From contig JAURFZ010000044.1 of assembly GCA_030834045.1 (NCBI GenBank), positions 1 through 10,848 on the forward strand: 10,848 nucleotides of DNA, in the 5' to 3' direction. The notes under the pieces are model-generated. The model saw only the letters and a list, made by a program, of their open reading frames with translations, was not told where the DNA came from and ran no database searches. Made by a program: the position numbers and the translations under genes. This DNA comes from Burkholderiales bacterium. GTDB lineage: Bacteria > Pseudomonadota > Gammaproteobacteria > Burkholderiales > Burkholderiaceae_A. Below, piece after piece: positions 1 through 8,400 of the stretch; within the stretch, counting starts at the first letter, position 1, and the number at the start of each line of letters is the position of its first letter.

Positions 1-2903
1 TTCGGGTCTTCGACCCTGAAAGCCAACGCAGCGTGCATCCAGTTCGCGAGGTTCGTATTCTTCCTGGACGGGAATACCCACGCGATGCCGAGTCAGCCTC
101 TCGGCTTCGCAACCGATGGCGCGAGACCTTCGAGGGTGACCCCTCTCGCTGCTCACTCTACAAAGACGCAGGTAACGGTCTTTTTGGACCGGGTATCGAG
201 TACTACCTGCCTTTGCTTTTTGATGAGCTTGCCGATTTATCCGCCTACCTTCACCCCGATGCACAGATTCTTCTGGTCGGCGATGTTCAGAGCAGCTTTG
301 AACAGACCTTCAGCGAGGTCAAAACCCGCTGGGAGTTTCTGCGTCATGACACCGAACGCCCCGTGCTTCCCCCCGAGGACATTCTCGTGCCTGTCCCCCG
401 GTTCAATCAGACCCTTAATGGTTGGGGTCAGACACTGCTGTCAGAGGCCCGTGAGCAGACCCTTACCGAGACGGCGCCCGACGTTCGCGCCGACCGCCAG
501 GCCACGCCTGTGCTGGCAAGGCTGCAGTTAGCTGTTGCAGAGGCAGCAAAAGCGAACCTGGTCACCGTGGTCTGCGTCGACACCGATGGACGACGAGAGA
601 CACTGGCAGAGATGCTTGAGGGCTCGGGTATTTATTTCGATCGGTGCGAACTCACCGAGATCCCCGGCCTTCTTCAGAAGACCAATGCCTCCGGGAGCCA
701 AGGAGCCGAGCCGAGCTGCCTACTTACGGTGAGTCCCTTTCATCAGGGCTTTCGAGCCCCTGCCCTCGGGCTTGTCCTTATTACCGAGTTCGAGCTTTTT
801 GCCGACCTTCAAAGGCGTCAACGGCATGGCCAACGGGCCAAACAAACCAACGTCGACGCCATTATTCGTGACCTTTCCGAACTTAAGATCAACGACCCCG
901 TCGTGCACCTTCAGCATGGCGTTGGCCGCTACCAAGGCCTTATCAACATGGACCTCGGCGATGGCCCCAATGAGTTTTTGCATTTGGTTTATGCCGAGAA
1001 CGCCCTCTTGTATGTGCCAGTGGCTCAGCTTCATCTGATAAGTCGCTACAGCGGCAGCGACCCCGACTCTGCCCCGCTTCATCGTCTTGGCGGGGGGCAG
1101 TGGGATAAGGCTAAGTCAAAGGCTGCAAAACAGGCCAAGGACACCGCGGCCGAACTGCTCAACCTCTATGCAAGGCGTGCGGCCCGCGAAGGTCATGCCT
1201 TTGCATTTCAGGCCTCGGACTACGAGCGGTTTGCCGACGGCTTCGGATTTGAAGAGACACCGGACCAGCTCGCCACTATTCATGCAGTGGTTCAGGACAT
1301 GATCTCAGGCAAACCCATGGACCGTCTTGTCTGCGGCGATGTGGGCTTTGGTAAGACCGAAGTAGCTCTGCGAGCCGCCTTTGTCGCTGTAATGGACGGC
1401 AAGCAGGTTGCCGTGCTCTGCCCAACCACGCTACTTGCCGAGCAGCACTTCCAGACCTTCCAAGATCGCTTCTCGTCATGGCCAGTGAAGCTTGCAGAGC
1501 TCTCACGCTTTAAATCGGGCAAAGAAGTGAACGAATCGCTTGAAGAACTAGCCAAGGGACGCCTTGATATTGTTATTGGTACCCACCAGCTGCTCTCGGC
1601 CCGCACCCAGTTTCAAAGGCTTGGCCTAATTATTATTGATGAAGAACATCGCTTTGGTGTGCGACAAAAGGAAGTGCTAAAGACGCTGCGAGCGGAGGTG
1701 GACGTTCTGACATTAACCGCCACACCCATTCCACGCACACTTGCCATGAGCATGGAGGGCATTCGCGACTTCTCCATTATTGCAACCGCACCGCAGAAGC
1801 GTCTGGCCATTAAAACCATGGTGAGGCAAGACTCCGATGGCACCGTACGTGAGGCCCTCTTGCGTGAACTTCGGCGGGGAGGTCAGGCCTATGTGCTGCA
1901 CAACCAGGTGGAGACCATGCAACATCGGGTCGAAATGCTCAGGGCACTTCTACCTGAAGCCCGTATTGGCGTAGCCCACGGTCAGCTGCCCGAGCGCGAA
2001 CTTGAGCAGGTCATGCGTGATTTCAACCAGCAGCGTATTAACGTGCTTTTGTGCACAACCATTATTGAGACGGGTATCGATGTCCCCACTGCGAACACCA
2101 TCGTCATCTACCGTGCCGACCGGTTTGGCCTGGCGCAGCTGCATCAGTTAAGGGGCCGAGTGGGTCGATCCCATCACCAGGCCTACGCCTACCTGCTAGT
2201 GCCCGATGAGGAGTCCATTACCCGTGATGCCAAGAAGCGGCTCGAAGCCATTACCTCCATGGAAGAGCTTGGAAGCGGCTTTTTTCTTGCGATGCACGAC
2301 CTGGAGATTCGCGGTGCAGGCGAGGTCTTAGGCGATAACCAGTCGGGCAACATGACCGAGGTTGGTTTTCAGCTTTATGCCGATATGCTTCAAGAGGCTG
2401 TAAGTGCACTAAAGGCTGGTCGCGAGCCCGACCTCGACGCACCCTTAACAAGCGTTACCGAAATTCAGCTGCATCTTCCCGCGCTACTGCCCGAAGACTA
2501 CTGCCAGGACATTCGCGAGAGGCTCTCTCTGTATAAACGAATGGCAAGTGCGACCACCCAAGAAGACCTCTCGGACCTGCAAGAAGAGCTGATCGATCGC
2601 TTTGGGAAAATGCCCGACCCCGCCAAGGCGCTTCTTGAAACCCATCGGCTTCGTCTTCGCTGCAAGGCCTGGAACGTGATTAAGATTGATGCCGGCCCCG
2701 AGCGAGTTGCGGTTCAGTTCGGCCCCAATGCACCTGTGAATCCAGCAAAGGTTATCAAGCTTATTCAGACCGACTCAAGGTTTCGACTGCAGGGCAACGA
2801 TCGCCTGCGCGCAGACATTGCGTCTTCGAAACTGCCTGAGCGGCTTGCGGTTCTGCAAACAGTTTTTCAGCAGGTTCTTGATTCCAACCCGACCAGCCCT
2901 TAA
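1..2903 (+). CDS. mfd: Transcription-repair coupling factor Mfd (5'-truncated by window edge)
   Basis: Mfd is a cytoplasmic DNA translocase that pushes stalled RNA polymerase off template lesions and recruits UvrA for nucleotide excision repair. The frame is open to the window edge (first full codon at position 3, reading RVFDPESQRS before the GTG at 33), so the true start lies outside. About 966 residues are visible of a family length near 1150. Counting from the GTG at 33: the UvrB-like N-terminal region covers roughly 1-260. The RNA-polymerase-interaction domain is near 286-303 (INDPVVHLQHGVGRY). The helicase-type motor has Walker A GDVGFGKTE at 435-443, a DEEH box at 536-539 and TATPIPRTL at 562-570. 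A GRVGRSHHQ motif VI follows, and the C-terminal TRCF/D7 domain contains LPEDYCQDIRERLSLYK. serB follows 14 bases after the TAA. The product identity is essentially certain. Promoter and regulation lie outside the window. Confidence 0.97.
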   Translation, partial: RVFDPESQRSVHPVREVRILPGREYPRDAESASRLRNRWRETFEGDPSRCSLYKDAGNGLFGPGIEYYLPLLFDELADLSAYLHPDAQILLVGDVQSSFEQTFSEVKTRWEFLRHDTERPVLPPEDILVPVPRFNQTLNGWGQTLLSEAREQTLTETAPDVRADRQATPVLARLQLAVAEAAKANLVTVVCVDTDGRRETLAEMLEGSGIYFDRCELTEIPGLLQKTNASGSQGAEPSCLLTVSPFHQGFRAPALGLVLITEFELFADLQRRQRHGQRAKQTNVDAIIRDLSELKINDPVVHLQHGVGRYQGLINMDLGDGPNEFLHLVYAENALLYVPVAQLHLISRYSGSDPDSAPLHRLGGGQWDKAKSKAAKQAKDTAAELLNLYARRAAREGHAFAFQASDYERFADGFGFEETPDQLATIHAVVQDMISGKPMDRLVCGDVGFGKTEVALRAAFVAVMDGKQVAVLCPTTLLAEQHFQTFQDRFSSWPVKLAELSRFKSGKEVNESLEELAKGRLDIVIGTHQLLSARTQFQRLGLIIIDEEHRFGVRQKEVLKTLRAEVDVLTLTATPIPRTLAMSMEGIRDFSIIATAPQKRLAIKTMVRQDSDGTVREALLRELRRGGQAYVLHNQVETMQHRVEMLRALLPEARIGVAHGQLPERELEQVMRDFNQQRINVLLCTTIIETGIDVPTANTIVIYRADRFGLAQLHQLRGRVGRSHHQAYAYLLVPDEESITRDAKKRLEAITSMEELGSGFFLAMHDLEIRGAGEVLGDNQSGNMTEVGFQLYADMLQEAVSALKAGREPDLDAPLTSVTEIQLHLPALLPEDYCQDIRERLSLYKRMASATTQEDLSDLQEELIDRFGKMPDPAKALLETHRLRLRCKAWNVIKIDAGPERVAVQFGPNAPVNPAKVIKLIQTDSRFRLQGNDRLRADIASSKLPERLAVLQTVFQQVLDSNPTSP

Positions 2904-2917
2904 GTCAGACCAATGCC

Positions 2918-3871
2918 ATGCATGCCTTAAACGACTACCTCAACGCCGAATCTGAACTCTATTTTTTACAGGCAGGGACTGGTGCAAACGGTGAGCAAAG
3001 TCGCAGTGCAGACGACCTTCTAATAACAGTAAGAGACCTGCTTCATGCATTCGAGCATCGTTCGGACGATCTGCGCGCAGGCAGCCTGCAGCATCGGCCT
3101 GCCTATGCCAAGCTTGAAGGTACTTCGCTTAAGGCCCAAGGTCGAGCCGCGATTCAAGCGCTTCGTATGCAATGCACGGCGCAGTCGATCGACCTTATAG
3201 CTATGGCTAAGCCCAGAGGCCTTGCAAGCTACAAGCTGCTTGCCATGGACATGGACTCCACCGTGATTTCCATTGAATGCCTCGATGAGGTCGCCGACTT
3301 TTGCGGTAAAAAGGCAGAGGTTGCAAGCATCACTGAGGCCGCCATGCGCGGAGAAATCACCGACTATGCCGAGAGCCTACGTCGACGGGTTGCGTTTCTG
3401 AAAGGCCTTTCAACCGATGCCTTGCAAAGTGTCTTAACTGAGCGATTGCGCTTAAACCCTGGCGCAAAAGAGCTGGTGGCAGCGGCAAAAGCTGCAGGCC
3501 TATACTGCCTCTTGGTGTCTGGCGGCTTTCAACCTTTCACCGGCCATGTTGCTCAGGTACTTGGGTTTGACGAGATTCACTGCAACAGGCTGGGAATAGA
3601 AAACGGAAAACTTACCGGCGAGGTTGTTGGACCCATTGTGGATGGAAACGCAAAGCAGGCTGCTGTGCTGAAGGCCGCAGGCGCCCTCGGTATTGATGCA
3701 AGTCAACAGGCCATTGCCATTGGGGATGGGGCAAACGATCTGCCCATGATGACCCAGGTTCACTTAAGCCTTGCCTACCGGGCCAAGCCTGTTGTGGCCA
3801 ATCAGGCAGCCCTTCAGTTTAATTTTGCCGACCTTGATAGCCTGCTTGATTGCCTAGAGCAGCGCGCCTAA
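2918..3871 (+). CDS. serB: Phosphoserine phosphatase SerB
   Basis: A cytoplasmic HAD-family enzyme that hydrolyses O-phospho-L-serine to L-serine, the last step of the phosphorylated serine pathway. The 317 residues are close to the 322 of E. coli SerB. HAD motif I is DMDST with nucleophile D111 and acid/base D113. Motif II is the serine of SGGF at 201-204, motif III is probably K246, and motif IV is GDGAND at 269-274. The cap region holds the typical EAAMRGE stretch at 140-146. Roughly 105 residues precede motif I and take the place of the variable N-terminal domain; I cannot identify a clear ACT fold there. The ATG at 2918 is chosen because it keeps that domain, and the neighbouring ATGs at 2913 and 2922 are in another frame. 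No Shine-Dalgarno sequence is visible, so translation probably depends on ribosomes finishing mfd. The gene ends 6 bases from the convergent ABC-F gene. Confidence 0.95.
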   Translation: MHALNDYLNAESELYFLQAGTGANGEQSRSADDLLITVRDLLHAFEHRSDDLRAGSLQHRPAYAKLEGTSLKAQGRAAIQALRMQCTAQSIDLIAMAKPRGLASYKLLAMDMDSTVISIECLDEVADFCGKKAEVASITEAAMRGEITDYAESLRRRVAFLKGLSTDALQSVLTERLRLNPGAKELVAAAKAAGLYCLLVSGGFQPFTGHVAQVLGFDEIHCNRLGIENGKLTGEVVGPIVDGNAKQAAVLKAAGALGIDASQQAIAIGDGANDLPMMTQVHLSLAYRAKPVVANQAALQFNFADLDSLLDCLEQRA

Positions 3872-3901
3872 TGCGCCCTAGGCCTCCAGCCCCTCGCTGC
3901 T
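3852..3901. other. Nested inverted repeats at the convergent serB / ABC-F 3' ends
   Basis: GCCTAG (3852-3857) pairs with CTAGGC (3878-3883), enclosing GCGC (3862-3865) pairing with GCGC (3873-3876). A competing pair is AGCAGCG (3858-3864) with CGCTGCT (3895-3901). The structures straddle both stop codons, which are only 6 bases apart. No T-run follows on either strand, so this is not a standard intrinsic terminator. A weak bidirectional 3'-end structure is possible, but chance is not excluded. Confidence 0.2.
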
Positions 3902-5494
3902 AAGGTAATCATCGTAGGACCCTTTGAAGTCAATAAGACTACCGTCGCCCTTCAGAATAATGATGCGATTGGCAATGGCATTGACAAACTCACGGTCGTG
4001 GCTCACCACAAATAGCGTGCCCTGGTATTTCTCAAGGGCAAGCTGCAGCGACTCAATCGACTCCATATCCAGATGATTCGTGGGCTCATCGAGCACCAGA
4101 ACATTAGAGCGCTCAAGCATAAGTCGGCCAAAGCTCATGCGGTGCTTCTCACCTCCCGAGAGCACCCTTACCTGCTTTGCAACATCATCACCAGAAAACA
4201 AAAGCCTGCCAAGAATAGAGCGCAGGGCCTGATCATCGTCGCCCTCCTGCCCATAGTTTTGAAGCCAAGAGGTTAAGGTGGAGTCTTTCTCAAACTCCGG
4301 ATAGACGTCCTGGGCCATGTAACCAATCTGCGCATTTTCTGCCCATTTCACAAGCCCCTCGTCGACAGCTATGCCCCGGTGATCCAGGCCAACCAGACAC
4401 TTAATTAAGGTGGATTTTCCCGCACCGTTGGGGCCCACCACGGCAATTCTTTCGCCGGCTTCCACCATTAACGAGAGTTTCTTCAGAACAGGCTGACCGT
4501 CGTAAGCCTTCGAAATGCTCTGAAGATGAACAGCCTGGCGGTAAAGCTGCTTGGTCTGCTCGAAACGAATGTAGGGGTTCTGCCGAGACGATGGGCGCAC
4601 CTCCACCGATTCAAACTGGATTTTCTCAATAAGCCTACGACGGGATGTCGCCTGCTTGGCCTTACTTTTATTAGCCGAAAAACGGCGAACAAACTCCTGC
4701 AACTCAGAGACACGCTCCTTGCTCTTGGCGTTTGCCGCCATAAGCCGCGCACGCGCCTCCGACGACGCCAGCATGTAGTCGTCGTAATTGCCGGGATAGA
4801 TTCGAATATCCCCATAGTCGACATCGGCCATGTGCGTACATACCGAGTTAAGAAAATGACGATCGTGGGAAATGATGATCATGGTGCAATCACGATCATT
4901 AAGAAGGCCCTCAAGCCAGCGTATGGTGTCAATGTCTAGGTTGTTGGTTGGCTCATCAAGCAAGAGCACATCGGGGTCGCTAAATAGGGCTTGAGCAAGA
5001 AGAACCCTCAGCTTCCATCCCGGGGAAATCTCGCTCATAGGACCATTGTGTTGATCAAGTGCAATGCCCGCACCCAGGAGTAATTCGCCCGCACGGGCCT
5101 CGGCGGTGTAGCCATCGAACTCTGCAAACTTCGCCTCGAGGTCGGCGGCCCGCATGTAGTCATCCTCGGTGGCATCGGCGCTCGCGTAAATTGCATCGCG
5201 CTCGGTCATGGCAGCCCACATCTCTTCGTGGCCCATCATGACCACATCAATCACTCGGTGATCCTCGTAAGCAAACTGGTCCTGACGAAGCTTTCCAAGA
5301 CGAACACCGGGCTCTTTTATCACTTCCCCTGAGCTCTGCTCGAGGTCGCCTCCAAGAATCTTCATGAAGGTGGATTTGCCGCATCCGTTGGCCCCGATAA
5401 GGCCGTAGCGGTGACCGTTTCCAAACTTGACACTAACGTTTTCAAAAAGGGGCTTGGCCCCAAATTGCATGGTGATATTTGCAGTTGAGAGCAT
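3878..5494 (-). CDS. ybiT: ABC-F family ATPase, YbiT-type ribosome-associated factor
   Basis: A soluble twin-ATPase protein with no membrane segments. ABC-F proteins of the EttA/YbiT/Uup/YheS group bind the ribosomal E site and help stalled or slow translation; they are not transporters. The 538 residues closely follow E. coli YbiT (530). Domain 1 has Walker A GANGCGKST (34-42), a degenerate signature SPGWK (157-161), Walker B LLLDEPTNN (177-185) and SHDRH (209-213). A basic interdomain linker follows at about 240-315. Domain 2 has GPNGAGKST (354-362), LSGGEKHRM (445-453), LDEPTNHLD (468-476) and SHDRE (498-502). The start at 5494 is preferred over an ATG 18 bases upstream because homologues begin MLSxxNITMQFG. 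It is also preceded by AAGGA at good spacing and overlaps the purL stop as TAATG, which indicates translational coupling. The assignment to the YbiT subgroup is strong, but the exact stall substrates cannot be read from sequence. Confidence 0.93.
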   Translation of the reverse strand: MLSTANITMQFGAKPLFENVSVKFGNGHRYGLIGANGCGKSTFMKILGGDLEQSSGEVIKEPGVRLGKLRQDQFAYEDHRVIDVVMMGHEEMWAAMTERDAIYASADATEDDYMRAADLEAKFAEFDGYTAEARAGELLLGAGIALDQHNGPMSEISPGWKLRVLLAQALFSDPDVLLLDEPTNNLDIDTIRWLEGLLNDRDCTMIIISHDRHFLNSVCTHMADVDYGDIRIYPGNYDDYMLASSEARARLMAANAKSKERVSELQEFVRRFSANKSKAKQATSRRRLIEKIQFESVEVRPSSRQNPYIRFEQTKQLYRQAVHLQSISKAYDGQPVLKKLSLMVEAGERIAVVGPNGAGKSTLIKCLVGLDHRGIAVDEGLVKWAENAQIGYMAQDVYPEFEKDSTLTSWLQNYGQEGDDDQALRSILGRLLFSGDDVAKQVRVLSGGEKHRMSFGRLMLERSNVLVLDEPTNHLDMESIESLQLALEKYQGTLFVVSHDREFVNAIANRIIILKGDGSLIDFKGSYDDYLSSEGLEA

Positions 5495-8400
5495 TAAACC
5501 TTCCTTACCCATTCATAGGCATTCTTGAAAAAAACAGCCCATGGTGAAAAATCGTTGTTTGTTTTGAAAGGCTCAGGAATCCAAGACAACTGAACATTTC
5601 TAAAAACCCTTTCGGGGTGGGGCATCAGAACAAGTACCCGACCATCCTCATTCGTAAAGCCTGTAAGTCCTTCGGGAGAGCCGTTCGGATTGGCAGGATA
5701 GAGCTGGGCGGGCTTTCCCGCATCGGTGTAGCGGAGAGCCGCAAGCGAAGAAACCGCAGCCTGCCCCTCACCCCAAAAGGCTCTGCCCTCCCCGTGTGAG
5801 ACAACCACCGGAAGACGCGCACCCTGCATATCTTTAAAAAAGATGGAGTTTGACTCGAGCACTTCAACCATGGAGAGCCGGGCCTCGAACTGCTCGGAGG
5901 CATTTGGCAGAAAAGTAGGCCAGCCTTGCGTGCCCGGAATAATGGCGTGCAGTCTCGCCATCATCTGGCAGCCATTGCAGACACCCAAGGCAAAACGGTC
6001 TTGGCGTTCAAAAAACGCCGTAAAGGTATCGCGAAGACTATTGTTGTGAAGAATTGAACTTGCCCAGCCGTTACCCGCACCCAAGACATCGCCAAACGAA
6101 AAACCGCCACAGGCAACCAGGCCCGCCATGGAGTCAAGGCCAATACGCTGGTCAAGCAGGTCCGTCATGTGGACATCCCAGGCTTCAAAGCCTGCTGCCT
6201 CAAAAGCGGCAGCCATTTCAATTTGACCGTTAACGCCCTGCTCTCTAAGAATGGCGATGCGCGGGCGGCTAAGGGCAAGGGCAGCAGACTTGGGTAAGGC
6301 TGAACTCTCGCCCGTCCGGGTAGAACCCGTTTGCTCAGTGAGCTCGGAAAGCCGCCTTACCAATGCCTCGGGAAGATACGCTTGCGGAGCCTTTGTCTGA
6401 TGCAAGGCTTCGAAGGCCTGCCTGGCCAACGCGGGGTTGTCCCGGCGCGATGCAAACTCGAAGCTAACCTTTGACCAGCTCTCTTGAAGCCGGGACCTGG
6501 GCTGTTGAAAGACACATTTGGCATCGCGATAGATTTCAATTTGATCGCGCGGATTGGCATATCCAATTTCATGCGCAGACGAGGAAAGGCCGTGCTTGCG
6601 AAGAATGTCCATAAACTCCGAACGTCGCTCGCGGGTAACCTGAACAACCACGCCAAGCTCTTCATTGAAAAGCGCCTTCAGTGTTAACTCATCACGCTGA
6701 ACCGCCACCTGTTCGGGTCGGATTTTAAAATCGCCCCAGTCGGCAGCAAAAGGATCGATGGTGAGAAGATCGAGATTAAGGGTTAGGCCCGAGCGGCCTG
6801 CAAAGGCCATCTCGGCAAGGCAGGCAAAAAGCCCTCCGTCTGAACGGTCGTGATAAGCAAGCACTAAGCCCTCATGACTTCGCGCTTCATGGCAGACCTG
6901 TTGAAGGCGACGCAGGCTTTGCGGGTCTTCGAGGTTTGGCGTCTCGCCCCCAAACTCACCAAGAAGCTGGGCAAGAATGGACCCGCCCATACGCTGCTTG
7001 CCGGCTGCAAGGTCGATAAGAACAAGCACGGTGTCGCCAAGGTCGGCACGCAAGGCCGGTGTCCAGGCATGGCGGACATCGTCAACCGGGCTTACGGCCG
7101 TAAGCACCAGTGATACGGGCGAGATCACCGAATGTTTCTGGCCTGCTTCGTCCCAGCCTGTTCGCATACTTAAGGAGTCTTTTCCAACGGGAATGGAGAG
7201 ACCCAGCTGTGGGCAGAGTTCCATGGCAAGGTTCTGTACGGCCTCGTAAAGGGCCACGTCTTGACCCTTCTCGCCACAGGCAGCCATCCAGTTCGCACAA
7301 AGCTTTACGGCGGCAAGGTCGTGAACGGGAGCACTGAATAAATTGGTCAGTGCCTCGCCCAGGGCCATACGCACCGAGGCCACTGAATCGGTAACGGCAA
7401 GTGGCTGACGCTCACCCAAGGCAATGGCCTGACCTGCATACCCTTTGAAGTCCCACAAGGTGATTGCCGCGTCTGCAACGGGCGTCTGCCAAGGACCAAT
7501 CATCTGGTCGCGGGCGGTAAGCCCCCCGACGGTTCGATCGCCAATGGTGATTAAGAACTCTTTACTTGCAACAGTGGGATGGGCAAGCACCTTGTGAGCA
7601 AGCTCATCAAGGGCGTGGCCAACAAGGTCAAGCGGCTGCGAACTGGCCTGATAACGCTCAACAACCCGCTGCATCCGAGGTGGTTTACCAAGAAGCACCG
7701 ACAACGGCATGTCAACCGGATTAACCTGATCAGTCAATGCCTGCCTGACGCCCTCAGTGGGGCCTGTGGCGACCGGCGAAGGGGCTAAAAGCCTAAGACG
7801 GTCTTGCGAAAGGGCACGACCAACCACTGCAAAGGGGCACCGCTCTCGCCGAGCGACAGACTCAAAAAGTGGCAGGTGCTCTTGGGCAATCGCAAGCACG
7901 TAGCGCTCTTGCGACTCGTTGCACCAGACTTCGGCAGGTGACATGGAAAAGTCGTCAATGGGAACCTGACTGAGCTGAAAGTCTGCGCCCATGCCTGCAC
8001 CATGCACCAGCTCGGGCAGGGCATTCGACAGGCCGCCCGCACCGACGTCGTGAATGGAAAGGATGGGATTGTCGGGGCCCAGGGCCACGCAGGCATCAAT
8101 GACCTCTTGGGCGCGGCGCTGCATTTCGGGGTTGCCCCGCTGAACCGAGTCGAAATCGAGTTGGGCAGAGTTTGCACCCGAGTCAACCGAGCTCGCTGCC
8201 CCACCACCAAGGCCAATGCGCATGCCTGGGCCACCCAATTGAAGCAGCAAGGCACCCTCGGCAATAGGCTTCTTAAAGCTTAGGGCATCGTGAATAACGC
8301 CCACGCCACCAGCAAGCATGATGGGCTTGTGATAACCCCAGCGACGCTGATCGAATGCAAGCTCAAAACTTCGGAAATAACCCAACAGACCTGGCCGCCC

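Noticed and set aside
85..531. Open frame of 148 residues overlapping mfd on the same strand
   Set aside because: It lies wholly within conserved Mfd coding sequence in another frame; the Cys/Pro/Arg-rich composition is typical of an out-of-frame reading.
33..2903. GTG at 33 as the true mfd start
   Set aside because: The frame continues upstream to the window edge and reads RVFDPE, which fits the Mfd interior. The protein would also be about 190 residues too short.
3399..3412. Perfect 14-base palindrome TGAAAGGCCTTTCA inside serB
   Set aside because: About one such palindrome is expected by chance in 10.8 kb, and it lies mid-gene with no regulatory context.
4526..4939. Open frame of 137 residues antisense to the ABC-F gene
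   Set aside because: It runs opposite the conserved linker and first H-switch of the ABC-F protein and resembles no family I know.
5009..5023. Degenerate first ABC signature (SPGWK instead of LSGG) in the ABC-F protein as a sign of decay
   Set aside because: The same PGWK form is normal in YbiT proteins, and all other ATPase motifs are intact.
5494..5512. ATG at 5512 as the ABC-F start
   Set aside because: It would add six residues absent from YbiT homologues, lacks a ribosome binding site, and the ATG at 5494 has both a good site and the TAATG overlap.
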